Source: an uncultured Bacteroidales bacterium (GTDB lineage: Bacteria; Bacteroidota; Bacteroidia; Bacteroidales; Bacteroidaceae). From it: a stretch of 64,000 nt of DNA. A model generated the notes under the pieces. That model did not search any database. It saw nothing but the letters and a program-made list of their open reading frames with translations, and had not been told where the DNA came from. The stretch covers positions 1 through 64,000 of the forward strand of contig CADAGO010000010.1 of assembly GCA_902787555.1 (NCBI GenBank), given 5' to 3'. Each line of letters opens with the position of its first letter. Position 1 is the stretch's first letter. The position numbers and the translations under genes were made by a program. Positions 38,601 through 48,197 of the stretch are shown one piece after another.

Positions 38601-41415
38601 ATGAGGAGTTGTAGGTATGTCCGTTACGTACATATCCCATCACGACGCAGACACCGTCTCCGTATGCTCGCTGATAGTTGATGGTGAACTTATACAACTT
38701 GCGGTCGAGTGTGAGGTATTTCCGCTCTACGACTTTGCCGTTAGCGATGACGGTATAGGATACGTAGGCATCGTTTTCGAGTGGTGAGAAGTAAAATACA
38801 CCTGGTTTTTCCTCAGAGAAAGAACTGTTGGACATCGAAACGAAGTCGCGGTCGAACTCTGTGCGTGCTTTGTCCTGTTTGCTACCAGGAGCAATCGCTT
38901 CGTTGGAGTTGAAGATGGTGATGAGTCGTTCGTCCGTGATTTCGTTCTCATGTGAGTCTTTTGCCTTGAACTCGAAGCGATAGGTACCCATTGGAAGTGA
39001 AGGAATGACGATGTTTTGGTCGGTGGTGAATTCTCCTTCGTAGAGCGCAGGATCATTCTTGTCGGCATCTCGTCTGCGGACGCTATAGGTGCCGCTTACG
39101 GTCAGTTCCTGATGGTTGGCGTTGTAGGCTCTCACTTTGGTTGAGTTGGTCTTAGAAATGTCGCACGTTGTGGAACCATAATATGAGAGACTGAATCCAC
39201 GCTTCGATACGGCTGTGTAGAACTCAGTTGTGTGGGTTTCGCCAGCGAGGTCGGTGATATCGGCTTTCAACCGATAACGTACGATGCGATCCAACGCTGC
39301 GTTCAGTTCGTTTTCTTCGATGCGGAATGCCACATTGGCATTTCCTTCATCGTTGGTAGTAAGCTCGCCACCATCGATTTCCTCCCAATTGGGTGAATAC
39401 CAACTGCCGTAGTTGGTGTTGGCTCTATACAAGGTATATTTCACATTCGCTCCTTGAACAGGAACACCCGTGAGACTCTTGGCATTGAAGGTAACGTGTA
39501 CGGAGTCGCCAAAAGCGATTTCACGTTCCGAGTCGGTGCTTTTGTTCGACACTTCGAAAGTCGGACGCTTGTATTCTTCCACCTTAATGGTCTTCGTTGC
39601 GTAATCATTGAACAACGCGCCTAGTGGTTGCACAAAGTTTACTTTGATGAGGAAATTGCCTGGCAGACGGTCTTTGGGAATGTCGAAGCTGACATCTGCT
39701 GTTCCCCATTCGTTGGTCTTGACCTCCTTGGTCTCTACGTTCTGGCGGTTGACGTCTTGAAGTGTTACGTTCAAGGTAGTGAACGGCATGATGTTGGAAA
39801 TGTCGCCGTTACTCTTATAGGCCATAATGCCGACAAGGGCTGTTTGTCCAGGACGATAGATGGCGCGGTCGGTAAAGATGTCGAGCCGTCCACTGGTTTG
39901 GCGGCCTTCATTATTGTCGATGCCCGTTACGCTGATGTTTTCCGTACGGTCGTTCTCTTGAAGCATTGCGTATGCGGAGTAGTATTTTCGACTAGGAACG
40001 GTGAAGGTACATTCGCCCTTTTCGTTGCACTTGAGTATAGTCGACTCTTCATTAGCAGTTGTGAGATAGACGCTCGCTCCTTTGACCGGTCGGCCTGTCA
40101 CAGCATCGACTACAGTGAAGATATGCAGATGTCCAGGCAGACTTAGATCGGTGAGTCGGATGGAAGACAGACGGAATTCTGTGATATTGCTGATGTCACC
40201 ATTCTCCAATATTGCCACATAGTGGTCGGCAGGAAGGGTCAACTTGTCGGAAAACTCTCCCTCGTAGGGCAGGTCTTGCTCAATGCGAGCGTTGGTTTTC
40301 TCGTCGGTTGTGAAGACGTAGCTGCGTTCCAGTATCAGTTTGCCGTCTCTCTTCAACTGTCCGTTATTATTTTTCCCATTGTATTGCCGGATGATGAGTC
40401 TTGCACCCGACATATTCTTGTAGGAAAGCGTTATGTTAAACGGGCGGTTAGCAATGACATCTTCGCCTGTGGCATTGAATGTGATGCTTCCATGAAGCAT
40501 GTTGTTCTCGATTTGCCTAAAGTTGTTCAGCAGTTTAGAACCTTTATACTCCATTTGAGCTATCCTGACAAATTCCAGCAACTGGTCTTGCTTTGCTACT
40601 TTGGCTTCTTTGCTGTCGTCGTTGTACATCTGTTCTTCCAAAAAGTTTGCATATGCTAATGCGACATCGGCTTCTGCCTCTAAGCCTTTCGACTCTTCAA
40701 GCAAGGCTTTCAACGCTTGCTCATACTTTGCTTTTGTCATTTCTTCCGTGTTGAGACACTCAAGTGCCATCAGGGTGTAAGCCTCACGATTACCTGTCTG
40801 CTTGTAGAAATCCCTCGCTTCTGTGCGATATTTCAAGTCTGCATCATCTTCAGAACTATGACCGGCAGCAAAGCGAGTCAGTACACTCAGGAGGTCGTGA
40901 TTGTAGAAACGACTGTCTTCGCCCAGGGTGAACAGCGGCAGGTAGTCGGAAGCTTTCTCGCGCGCGAGTTCCTTTTTATCTTTTAAACTCTTTGCGAGAT
41001 ACTCGTTACCCATCTTTTTGTAGAACTCCAAGCTGTCCTCATCTTGCCTAATGGATACATTGTTGCGCATAGCCAGATAGCCAGAACCCATGATGGCGTT
41101 GTAGATGGCTTCTTCCACAGGTGTGGAGTAGTCGGCAGGACGTATGTCAGCAATGCGGAAACTGTCGGCATCGATTGTACTCTTGGTTTCAACAATCCGA
41201 ATCCATGCCTTCATCATCTGAGGGAAGTTCTTTTCTTTCCGTGCTTTGTTGTAGATTAACTGTGTCTTTTCAGTCACTTGGCGGGGAAGATCTTTCGCAG
41301 CCGCATTTTCTACTTCTTCCCACATCGACTCGTAAGTCGTCTGGGCAAACAAACTGGTTGTATTCATAACTCCAATTACGATTGCCAATGCAATCACTTT
41401 AATGCTTTTGTTCAT
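35680..41415 (-). CDS. Bacteroidetes alpha-2-macroglobulin family protein
   Basis: At 1911 residues this is the largest gene in the window. A signal peptide (ending TTSLFAQ) is followed by a helical N-terminal region, several macroglobulin beta domains (IYRPGQTALVGIMAYKSNGD near residue 520), the A2M core (FAETAFFYPHLLTDENGDVH, FTLPESLTRWQFMGFAHTKD) and the alpha-helical C-terminal toroid (LQNNDGSWSWFDGMEGSYYI). No CxEQ thioester was seen, so trapping by a covalent bond is unlikely. Near residue 1120 the segment SVDEALQGRIAGLDI resembles a TonB-plug motif, as in other Bacteroidetes members. It is likely periplasmic or outer-membrane-associated and has a single-gene promoter at 41445. A role as a protease inhibitor or surface maintenance factor is only inferred. 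Confidence 0.92.
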   Translation of the reverse strand: MNKSIKVIALAIVIGVMNTTSLFAQTTYESMWEEVENAAAKDLPRQVTEKTQLIYNKARKEKNFPQMMKAWIRIVETKSTIDADSFRIADIRPADYSTPVEEAIYNAIMGSGYLAMRNNVSIRQDEDSLEFYKKMGNEYLAKSLKDKKELAREKASDYLPLFTLGEDSRFYNHDLLSVLTRFAAGHSSEDDADLKYRTEARDFYKQTGNREAYTLMALECLNTEEMTKAKYEQALKALLEESKGLEAEADVALAYANFLEEQMYNDDSKEAKVAKQDQLLEFVRIAQMEYKGSKLLNNFRQIENNMLHGSITFNATGEDVIANRPFNITLSYKNMSGARLIIRQYNGKNNNGQLKRDGKLILERSYVFTTDEKTNARIEQDLPYEGEFSDKLTLPADHYVAILENGDISNITEFRLSSIRLTDLSLPGHLHIFTVVDAVTGRPVKGASVYLTTANEESTILKCNEKGECTFTVPSRKYYSAYAMLQENDRTENISVTGIDNNEGRQTSGRLDIFTDRAIYRPGQTALVGIMAYKSNGDISNIMPFTTLNVTLQDVNRQNVETKEVKTNEWGTADVSFDIPKDRLPGNFLIKVNFVQPLGALFNDYATKTIKVEEYKRPTFEVSNKSTDSEREIAFGDSVHVTFNAKSLTGVPVQGANVKYTLYRANTNYGSWYSPNWEEIDGGELTTNDEGNANVAFRIEENELNAALDRIVRYRLKADITDLAGETHTTEFYTAVSKRGFSLSYYGSTTCDISKTNSTKVRAYNANHQELTVSGTYSVRRRDADKNDPALYEGEFTTDQNIVIPSLPMGTYRFEFKAKDSHENEITDERLITIFNSNEAIAPGSKQDKARTEFDRDFVSMSNSSFSEEKPGVFYFSPLENDAYVSYTVIANGKVVERKYLTLDRKLYKFTINYQRAYGDGVCVVMGYVRNGHTYNSSYTFNYSKPNDNLRFTWKSFRDKLTPGQKETWILTVKDHNGRPVNAAEMMATMYDASLDEFARNAWYFYINNYLIIDRGYFNITNKNFRTHFSISKRIKSLEWMNREYDELTSYFSYLGIRPILYRSDMRLRGAGAPIALERKVVAEAINMEEFEGLAMTSVDEALQGRIAGLDITMDSGDLGNNQTKRLAGLGLDNGLDDGAIPKVEMRSNFAETAFFYPHLLTDENGDVHISFTLPESLTRWQFMGFAHTKDVRYGNVDTTIVAKKDFMLQPNMPRFVREGDKVSIASRVINQSELLQTATVYFIIKDAETDEVIWKDTKQVSVEADKTAQVTFNYNVSDRYPLLICEITAESDNFSDGERNYLPVLSSKKYVTETAPFYVYRGENKNVDLNSLFNENSSTATKKRMVLEFTTNPSWMVIEALEGIKLPEHDNAPCFAASLYANTYASRFAKQIPNFQEILKSQTVESDAQLSNNQDLKDIDLQESPWVREALKEKNQRAELIDFFDEQLMTLRIKTAKMRLQHLQNNDGSWSWFDGMEGSYYITEAVCENLIYLASEDNQVEQMLREGLSYLDKKNLKDYQEMKRQKIKPYPSERVLRYLYLCAMMPNRKVSSDLKKMREEYLKELEKQTRTLTIYGKSNGAFILRAFGHTKKADEFLQSAVEYSITKPGMGRYYATDKAEYSWRDNKIPTQLAAMNSIRSSERKDRPTLLADMQVWLLRQKQSQQWDNPMNTIGAVQFLIENDKDKAALSNRTLPLFSLDGSRLSTPIDTTKFLAEQLGYVRTQVADNLIANGIHQLNVQSTEALTGDEAFDRGPSSISWGAVYTQFNEELANLKNQSSGELQITRRIMVDGKDLDRTLKIGDKVTVRLTIKADRDFDFVQIRSQHPACFEPTNQLSGYRRMGGLGGYVARHDSFTDVFFDTFRKGSLTYDLEFYVTRTGEYLAGIATAQCAYAPEYVGHSGGDKVVVGE

Positions 41416-41444
41416 AATATGAGCGTTTTATTGATTTCCGACGG

Positions 41445-41452
41445 CAAAGGTA
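41445..41452 (-). promoter_or_regulatory. Promoter of the alpha-2-macroglobulin gene
   Basis: Minus-strand TACCTTTG lies 30 bp upstream of the start codon at 41415. The remaining spacer up to 41681 contains only repeated atttacaaat units. Confidence 0.65.
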
Positions 41453-41681
41453 CAACATTTCTGCAAAACAACCAAGAAAATTAGTTTACAAAAAATTTAC
41501 ATTTTTCGAGGAGTTTCCCTAAAAATTTACAAATAATTTACAAATGATTTACAAATCGGCTTTGTGGGTATCTACAAGCATGTTTTCTTGTTTTGCGTTT
41601 TTTCCTTGCTTTTTGGTTGCGTTTTTATGCAAGAAATGATGCGAATGTTTCAAATCTGCAAATATGTTACATTATTGACAG

Positions 41682-42401
41682 TTATAATTGATGCCCGAAT
41701 TGCTTCAGTCGGGTGCGCCGTTCTTTCCAATCGGGCATGAAAACTGCCATTTTGTTATAAAAATCGGCATTATGAGCCGGAACATACTGATGGGTCATCT
41801 CATGGAGGACAACATATTGGACGCACTCAAGAGGAACCTGTGCCAGATTGATATTGAAGACGATTGAACGCTTTCGGGGATTGAATGTTCCCCAAACACT
41901 TTTGCGATGCAAAATACGGAAAGGAATCGGATTGCATTTGAGTTTGGATTGATAGTCGTTCATGTAAACTGATACAACCATCGAAAGACGTTCCTTATAG
42001 AAAGCATGCAATAGCATCTCGCGTTTCTTCTGCGAAGAATCTGGGTTGATATGCAAAGTAATGATACTTCCGTCAATAGAAACAAAGGCTTTCTCCTTAG
42101 GTTTTATCTCTTGTATATGCAAAGAATAGGTGATGCCAAACAACAGCACTTGTTCGCCTTCTGAGTAATTGTGTGATGTGGGTTGAGGAAGCGATTGAAC
42201 CTTATGGATGGCTTTCTGCATCCAGTTGTATCGTTCGGAGAGGAATTCGATGACGGCTTTACGACTAGTCCATCGGGGCGCAGTAGCGCAAACAATACCG
42301 TCGGGCGGTAAAACCCGCACACGCATCATGCGAACGCCACTTTTCCATGTGAGCAGTATGCTGATATCATGAATCTGGATGGTTTCAGTTTGACTGGGCA
42401 T
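41682..42401 (-). CDS. YgjP/DUF45-type zinc metallopeptidase
   Basis: The ATG at 42401 overlaps the topB stop by 17 bp and gives a 239-residue protein starting MPSQTETIQIHDISILLTWK. The C-terminal part has the zinc motif HEMTHQYVPAHNADFYNKM (HExxH plus a downstream His), characteristic of DUF45/WLM-type peptidases related to SprT. The N-terminal strands (RMMRVRVLPPDGIVCATAPR) are typical as well. It is the last gene of the meaB-to-topB run. Its substrate is unknown. An in-frame start at 42449 inside topB is less likely. Confidence 0.9.
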   Translation of the reverse strand: MPSQTETIQIHDISILLTWKSGVRMMRVRVLPPDGIVCATAPRWTSRKAVIEFLSERYNWMQKAIHKVQSLPQPTSHNYSEGEQVLLFGITYSLHIQEIKPKEKAFVSIDGSIITLHINPDSSQKKREMLLHAFYKERLSMVVSVYMNDYQSKLKCNPIPFRILHRKSVWGTFNPRKRSIVFNINLAQVPLECVQYVVLHEMTHQYVPAHNADFYNKMAVFMPDWKERRTRLKQFGHQL

Positions 42402-44511
42402 CGAATGGACGACGATATGTGCAACCTTCCTTCCAACGTGAGCAGCCATAAGCAGTCTTCCCTTTTATAATATGGCCTTCGTGACACACAGGACAAGGAA
42501 GCCCGACCCACTGATCGCCAGCCCCCTCTTTTAGTTCTGCTTTAGAGGCAGAGGGCTTCGGGCTCTCCTTTGAGGAGGATTTCGTGGTTCGTTTCTTGCG
42601 GGGTTGGAAACCTGCAGGAGCGTTTGAAGAAGGTGCGGATGTTGAGTTAGCTGTTTTCTTTTTCTTCCCTTTTACCTCTTCTTCCATGATCGTTATCCGT
42701 CGATTGGAATTATCTGCGCGAACGGTCGTCACGATATCTGTGACCATCTGTTTGAGTTCAGAGATGAACTGAGGGGCGCTGTAGTCGTGGTGTTCGATCT
42801 GTCGAAGTTTCTTTTCCCACATACCAGTCAGTTCTGCGCTCTTCAATAGTTCTTCATGTATCAATCCAATGAGTTCTACACCTGTAGGGGTAGCAACCAG
42901 TGACTTACGTTCCTTGCGGATGTATCGTCGTTTAAAGAGGGTCTCAATAATTGCTGCACGTGTGGATGGACGTCCGATGCCGTTTTCTTTCAGCGCATCG
43001 CGCAGTTCTTCATCATCCACAAATTTACCTGCTGTTTCCATCGCACGTAGCAGTGTAGCTTCTGTATAAGGTTTTGGTGGGGTAGTCCATTTGTCCATTA
43101 GTGATGGCTCATGTGGACCTGATTCGCCAACAACAAATGCAGGAAGGGTTTTCTCTGTCGCTTCGTTATTCTCGTTGTTCTCCCCATTATCTGCAGAAGT
43201 GCTATCTTCCGCTCCTTCATTTTTTTGTGATTGATAGATGATTCGCCATCCTGGGTCGGTGATTTGCTTGCCTGTTACCTTGAATTCTACATCGCCGGCT
43301 TTACCAAGAACCGTTGTTGTGAGAAACTTGCAATCGGGATAGAATGCGGCAATGAAGGCACGGGCAACTAAATCATACACACGTTTCTCAAAGTCTGAAA
43401 GATTCTGAGGAGGTACTCCTGTGGGAATAATGGCATGGTGGTCAGTTACCTTGGAAGAATCAAAAAACTTCTTAGATTTCGGTAGTTTCTTTCCTTCAAG
43501 CGGTTGTGTGAATTGCTCATATCCACGTAGCCCTTTCAGGATTTTCGGGCATTTTGGATAGATGTCATCGCTTAGGAATGTGGTGTCGACACGTGGGTAA
43601 GTAGTGAATTTCTTTTCGTAGAGACTTTGGATGGTTTGTAAAGTCTGCTCGGCAGACATGTTAAACTTCCGATTGCATTCCACCTGTAGGGATGTGAGGT
43701 CGTACAGACGTGGAGGTGCTTCGGTACCTTTTTTAGCAGATACGTCGGTGACTTCAAATGGGTAGTTGCGTACCTTCTCTAAATACTCTAATCCTTCCTC
43801 TTGAGTGGCAAACTTACCTTTTGTCGCTTGGAAGGTGGTATCGCGGTAGATGGTGGAAAGAATCCAGTATTGTTCGGGTACGAAGTTCTCAATCTCTTGT
43901 TGACGTCGGACAATCATGGCGAGGGTAGGTGTCTGAACACGTCCTATTGAGAGTATCTGGCGATTCTGGCCATACTTAATGGTATAGAGACGTGTAGCGT
44001 TCAATCCTAATGTCCAATCTCCAATAGCACGGCTCAATCCTGCTTCGTAAAGGGATTGGTATTCCGACTGGTCTTTCAAGGAATTGAAGCCTTCTCGGAT
44101 GGATTCTTCTGTGAGAGAACTGATCCATAAGCGTTTTACTGGGCATTTTGCCCCCGCTTTCTGCATCACCCATCGTTGAATTAGTTCGCCTTCCTGTCCA
44201 GCATCACCGCAGTTGATAATCTCATCTGCATTCTGCATCAGCTGCTCTATGATGGCAAATTGCTTTTTTACACCAGCATCGTCTTTCAAACGAATGCCAA
44301 AGCGTGGGGGAATCATAGGTAAATCCCATAAATCCCAATGCTGCCAACGGGGATTGTATTCATTTGGCTCCTTAAGTTCACACAGATGTCCGAAGGTCCA
44401 TGTGACTTGATACCCATTTCCTTCGATATATCCTTGTTTGGCGTTTTTTGCACCAAGTACATTGGCGATGTCTTTGGCGACACTTGGCTTTTCGGCTATA
44501 CAGACTATCAT
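42385..44511 (-). CDS. topB: DNA topoisomerase III
   Basis: A 708-residue type IA topoisomerase: Toprim domain (MIVCIAEKPSVAKDIANVLG; CGDAGQEGELIQRW with the acidic triad), LSIGRVQTPTLAMI, and the active-site tyrosine in TTYPRVDTTFLSDD. The C-terminus carries a basic Ser-rich linker (about 610-650) and one zinc-ribbon-like segment, PCPVCHEGHI...YGCSRWKEGC. It relaxes and decatenates DNA during replication and recombination. It begins 10 bp after ispH and ends inside the start of the metallopeptidase gene, in a compact operon. Single-zinc-ribbon TopB of this length is common in Bacteroidetes and also on their conjugative elements, but the core-gene neighbours suggest a chromosomal copy. Confidence 0.96.
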   Translation of the reverse strand: MIVCIAEKPSVAKDIANVLGAKNAKQGYIEGNGYQVTWTFGHLCELKEPNEYNPRWQHWDLWDLPMIPPRFGIRLKDDAGVKKQFAIIEQLMQNADEIINCGDAGQEGELIQRWVMQKAGAKCPVKRLWISSLTEESIREGFNSLKDQSEYQSLYEAGLSRAIGDWTLGLNATRLYTIKYGQNRQILSIGRVQTPTLAMIVRRQQEIENFVPEQYWILSTIYRDTTFQATKGKFATQEEGLEYLEKVRNYPFEVTDVSAKKGTEAPPRLYDLTSLQVECNRKFNMSAEQTLQTIQSLYEKKFTTYPRVDTTFLSDDIYPKCPKILKGLRGYEQFTQPLEGKKLPKSKKFFDSSKVTDHHAIIPTGVPPQNLSDFEKRVYDLVARAFIAAFYPDCKFLTTTVLGKAGDVEFKVTGKQITDPGWRIIYQSQKNEGAEDSTSADNGENNENNEATEKTLPAFVVGESGPHEPSLMDKWTTPPKPYTEATLLRAMETAGKFVDDEELRDALKENGIGRPSTRAAIIETLFKRRYIRKERKSLVATPTGVELIGLIHEELLKSAELTGMWEKKLRQIEHHDYSAPQFISELKQMVTDIVTTVRADNSNRRITIMEEEVKGKKKKTANSTSAPSSNAPAGFQPRKKRTTKSSSKESPKPSASKAELKEGAGDQWVGLPCPVCHEGHIIKGKTAYGCSRWKEGCTYRRPFDAQSN

Positions 44512-44521
44512 CGTTTATTGC

Positions 44522-45382
44522 TTACTGCTTCAAAATGGCATCACGACATTGCTCCATCAACCACTTTGGTGTGGATGTAGCACCACAGATACCAACAGAT
44601 TCTGCTCCATCGAACCATGCAAGATCGATTTCGGACGCATCTTCAATCATGTGTGAATGTGGATTAACGTTAAGACATTCTGAATAAAGTACTTTCCCGT
44701 TTGAACTCTTTTTCCCACAGACGAAGAGAATAACATCATGTCGTTCGGCAAATTCGCGAATATGGGGCATGCGGTTGGCTACTTGTCGGCAGATGGTGTC
44801 GAAGTAGTTGAATTCTGCTCCCTGATGCATGTGCTTGCTGATATAACCGACAATCTCACGGAATCCTTCGAGCGACTTTGTCGTCTGAGAATATAGTTGG
44901 ATGTTGCGTGTGAAATCAAGTTTTCGAGCATCATCGAGGTTTTCTATTACAATGGCGTTTCCTTCGGTCTGTCCTACTAAGCCAATTACTTCTGCATGTC
45001 CGTTCTTCCCATAGATGACAATCTGCTTTTTGTGTTCAGGGTCGGCATCGTAATCTGCTTTGATTCTTTTTTGTATATGAAGGACAACGGGACAGGTGGC
45101 ATCGATAATCTCGATGTTTTGCTCTTCTGCCTGACGATAGGTAGAAGGTGGCTCCCCATGTGCTCGTAGTAGTAACTTCGTATCATGGAGTTGGGAAAGG
45201 GAGGCCTTGTCAACACTGATAAGACCTAATGCCTTGAGGCGCTCACACTCCCGACCATTGTGTACAATGTCGCCAAGACAATAGAGTGGGGTGCTGGATG
45301 CACTCAACTCTTCTTCTGCTTTGCGGATGGCTGTGGTCACACCATTGCAGAATCCCGAACCGTTGTCGATTTCGATGAACAC
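44522..45382 (-). CDS. ispH: 4-hydroxy-3-methylbut-2-enyl diphosphate reductase
   Basis: The 286-residue enzyme catalyses the last step of the MEP isoprenoid pathway, making IPP and DMAPP. The three cluster-binding cysteines are in GFCNGV (Cys12), DATCPVV (about 96) and FDTICRQVANR (about 198). LGDIVHNG, LLRAHGEPP and ICGATSTPKWL complete the signature. It starts 2 bp after cmk and ends 10 bp before topB. Length is at the family norm. Confidence 0.97.
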   Translation of the reverse strand: MFIEIDNGSGFCNGVTTAIRKAEEELSASSTPLYCLGDIVHNGRECERLKALGLISVDKASLSQLHDTKLLLRAHGEPPSTYRQAEEQNIEIIDATCPVVLHIQKRIKADYDADPEHKKQIVIYGKNGHAEVIGLVGQTEGNAIVIENLDDARKLDFTRNIQLYSQTTKSLEGFREIVGYISKHMHQGAEFNYFDTICRQVANRMPHIREFAERHDVILFVCGKKSSNGKVLYSECLNVNPHSHMIEDASEIDLAWFDGAESVGICGATSTPKWLMEQCRDAILKQ

Positions 45383-45384
45383 TG

Positions 45385-46080
45385 CTATGAGTTAATAACT
45401 TGGTTGAACTTGTCTAATAGCCACTGATTTTGTTCGTCTTTCGTCATGAACGAATTATCGAGCACTAAAGCATCGTCAGCCTGACGGAGCGGATTGACTT
45501 CACGGTGGGAGTCAATATAATCGCGTTCCTGAACATTCTTCAAGATATCATCGAAGTTGACATCCTTCTCTCCTTTACTGATAAGTTCGTCGTAACGGCG
45601 TTTTGCACGTACTTCTGCTGTTGCGGTCACAAATACTTTCAGTTCGGCATTGGGGAAAACCGCTGTTCCGATATCGCGTCCGTCCATCACAATACCCTTT
45701 TCCTTGCCCATCTGTTGCTGTTGGGCTGTGAGCACTTCCCGAACAAAGGGCAGTGCGGCAATTGGACTGACATTGTTCGATACCTCCATCAAACGGATTT
45801 CATGTTCGACGACTTCACCATTGAGACATGTCAGAGGGAGACGGGTTGTCTCGTCGAGTTTGAAACTAATGGAAACATCCTTTAGGGCCACCTTCAGACC
45901 TTCTTCATCAATTCCTTCGGGCGTGATGAAATGGTTACGCAGCGCAAAGAGTGTGACGGCGCGATACATGGCGCCTGTATCGACATAAATATAACCTACT
46001 TGTTGGGACAGCCATTTCGCCATCGTGCTTTTTCCGCATGATGAGTGTCCGTCGAGTGCTACGATGATTTTAGAATGCAT
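45385..46080 (-). CDS. cmk: Cytidylate kinase
   Basis: The 231-residue (d)CMP kinase has a P-loop at residues 11-18 (GHSSCGKST region), [30 protein letters not shown] and [11 protein letters not shown], giving the CMP-binding and lid segments. It phosphorylates CMP and dCMP. Its start overlaps the end of porQ by 11 bp, and ispH follows after 2 bp, so the three are translationally linked. The cmk-ispH order is frequent in Bacteroidetes. Confidence 0.97.
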   Translation of the reverse strand: MHSKIIVALDGHSSCGKSTMAKWLSQQVGYIYVDTGAMYRAVTLFALRNHFITPEGIDEEGLKVALKDVSISFKLDETTRLPLTCLNGEVVEHEIRLMEVSNNVSPIAALPFVREVLTAQQQQMGKEKGIVMDGRDIGTAVFPNAELKVFVTATAEVRAKRRYDELISKGEKDVNFDDILKNVQERDYIDSHREVNPLRQADDALVLDNSFMTKDEQNQWLLDKFNQVINS

Positions 46081-47017
46081 AACTGGCGTTTATGATGAGT
46101 GATGAGGCTGATACGTGATATTTGCCGTATGCCAGCCCGACTTTTATTTTCTTTAAGGATAATCCTGCACCGATAGATACACCTGCCCAATGGCTGCTGT
46201 CTTGTATCTTCATCTCTTTGGATCTGCGTGGGTTGATACCGATAGCTACCCACGTGGTGCTGGATGGGAAGATGTCTGCACCAAATGTAAGGTGGTGAAT
46301 GGGTTTCTTTACGTCCCAGTCGGTAAGTTTGTCGAACGTTACAGATAGTCGGATAGGGGCATTCTCAAAATCTTTTGACACTCCTAACGCTAAATTAAAC
46401 GGCATTTTCTCATGCGTTTCGTAGAGTGCATCGACCTGTCCACCTAGATTTTGGGCTACAAGGCTGATCGACCATCCTCGCTCAGGTGTGTAGTAGTTCA
46501 AACCTAAATCGACAGCAATTGCGGTAGACTTGAATTCTCCGTAATTTGATAGCAGTACTTTTCCTTGTACTCCACCTGAAAGATTGTCGGTGAACAGATA
46601 GGCATATCCTGCTTGTATGTCGATGTCCTTCGCGGAGAACGACCCCGTTGTGTTGAAGTCTGCATCTGTTTCAATCAGGTCTCCGTAGTTTAGGAGCTGT
46701 GCTCCCAAAGCCCAGGTTCCGCGTTCACCCATATGCTTCACAAACGATGCTCCCAACTTATTCGTGCTTGAAATATACGAAGTGTAGTTGAGGCTGAGCG
46801 TTTTGTCAGAGGTGTTGACAGTCAATGCAGGATTGGTAAACATCAATGAGGCATCGTCTTCGATGATGCTGATGTTGTTACCTCCCAAAGCCGCTGCATG
46901 TGCTGACGTGGGTATCTCAAGAAACTGGTATCCTGTACTACCTTCCTGTGCTTTGATTCCTGCGCTACATAAAAGGAAGGTACACAGAAGTCCCATTTTT
47001 TTAGTTACCTTATTCAT
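46070..47017 (-). CDS. porQ: Type IX secretion system protein PorQ
   Basis: The 315-residue outer-membrane beta-barrel protein has a signal peptide ([20 protein letters not shown], then IKAQ) and the family start [20 protein letters not shown], followed by FTNPAL and many amphipathic strands ending in Phe (ASYAF). In Porphyromonas PorQ is needed for correct handling of type IX cargo together with PorZ. Its presence implies a functional T9SS in this organism. The start overlaps the meaB stop by 4 bp and the end overlaps cmk. The barrel-type FadL/PorV superfamily is the only alternative; conserved neighbour cmk supports PorQ. Confidence 0.9.
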   Translation of the reverse strand: MNKVTKKMGLLCTFLLCSAGIKAQEGSTGYQFLEIPTSAHAAALGGNNISIIEDDASLMFTNPALTVNTSDKTLSLNYTSYISSTNKLGASFVKHMGERGTWALGAQLLNYGDLIETDADFNTTGSFSAKDIDIQAGYAYLFTDNLSGGVQGKVLLSNYGEFKSTAIAVDLGLNYYTPERGWSISLVAQNLGGQVDALYETHEKMPFNLALGVSKDFENAPIRLSVTFDKLTDWDVKKPIHHLTFGADIFPSSTTWVAIGINPRRSKEMKIQDSSHWAGVSIGAGLSLKKIKVGLAYGKYHVSASSLIINASYAF

Positions 47018-48129
47018 ATCTTATTCGTGTTATGCATTAACTGATAGTATTCTTCCAGCAATTTGTTGGCTGCTACGAACGAGGTTATCTGTCCGCCCAA
47101 AACCTGACGTTCCATGTCAGGAATCAGTTGCTTGATTTTTTCATTGTAGAAGAAATTGTTCTTCAGATGTTCATTGATGCTTTCGTACATCCAGTATTTG
47201 GATTGTTCGTTGCGACGATATTGGAAATACCCTGAGGCTTTGGTCTTCTCCACATAGTTGAATACCATGCTCATGACCTTATCAATATTCAACCCATAGA
47301 ACCCAGAGTAGCAGAGTACTTCTGGAATCAGTCCGCTATCGGGTAGGGGAAACAGATGTAGTGCGTTCCGGAAATGGCTGGCAGCAAGCTCGGCTTTTTC
47401 TATGTTGTTGCCGTCGGCTTTGTTGATTACTATACCATCTGCTATCTCCATAATTCCACGTTTAATGCCCTGTAGTTCATCGCCGGTTCCTGCCAACTGT
47501 ATTAGCAGAAAGAAGTCGACCATCGAGTGACAAGCCGTTTCACTTTGTCCTACTCCAACAGTCTCTACGAAAATCTTATCGTAGCCAGCCGCCTCACAAA
47601 GGATGATGGTTTCGCGAGTCTTGCGGGCGACTCCTCCCAATGAGCCTGCTGTCGGTGAAGGTCGTATGAACGATTTTGGATGAACGGCCAGACGCTCCAT
47701 ACGAGTTTTGTCACCAAGGATGCTGCCTTTGGTCTTTTCGCTCGATGGGTCGATTGCTAATACGGCGAGCTTGCCTCCATAGTTTTCAAGAACATGAATA
47801 CCAAAAGCATCGATGCTGGTTGATTTTCCTGCTCCAGGAACACCAGAAATGCCGACTCTGACAGAGCTGCCTGAGTAGGGCAAGCACTTCTCTATCACTT
47901 CTTGTGCGATGATTTGATGCTCTGGAAGTGTGCTCTCAACGAGAGTTACTGCCTGACTCAATCGGGTGACATCGCCCTTCAAGATTCCGTCTACATACTC
48001 AGCAGGAGTGAAGAGTTTTGTGCGTTTTTTGCGAAAACTCTTCAAGTATGGATTCACCATTTCCTGATGATCCACTCCGGCATTCACCGTCAGTCCTTCG
48101 TATTCTGCACTGTTTTCTGGGTGTTCCAT
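47014..48129 (-). CDS. meaB: Methylmalonyl-CoA mutase-associated GTPase MeaB
   Basis: The 371-residue G3E-family GTPase has GISGVPGAGKST (P-loop, about 94-105), VLAIDPSSEKTKGSILGDKT, VETVGVGQSE (Walker B/switch) and VINKADG (NKxD base recognition). It protects and reloads adenosylcobalamin in methylmalonyl-CoA mutase, part of the succinate/propionate pathway. The mutase genes are not in this window. It is the first gene of the meaB-porQ-cmk-ispH-topB run. The C-terminal dimerisation arm is present. Confidence 0.95.
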   Translation of the reverse strand: MEHPENSAEYEGLTVNAGVDHQEMVNPYLKSFRKKRTKLFTPAEYVDGILKGDVTRLSQAVTLVESTLPEHQIIAQEVIEKCLPYSGSSVRVGISGVPGAGKSTSIDAFGIHVLENYGGKLAVLAIDPSSEKTKGSILGDKTRMERLAVHPKSFIRPSPTAGSLGGVARKTRETIILCEAAGYDKIFVETVGVGQSETACHSMVDFFLLIQLAGTGDELQGIKRGIMEIADGIVINKADGNNIEKAELAASHFRNALHLFPLPDSGLIPEVLCYSGFYGLNIDKVMSMVFNYVEKTKASGYFQYRRNEQSKYWMYESINEHLKNNFFYNEKIKQLIPDMERQVLGGQITSFVAANKLLEEYYQLMHNTNKI

Positions 48130-48197
48130 AATTGAATGAACAACGTCTGTCTGTACTTCGATGACGAATTTACACCTTTTATTAATATATTGGGTCT

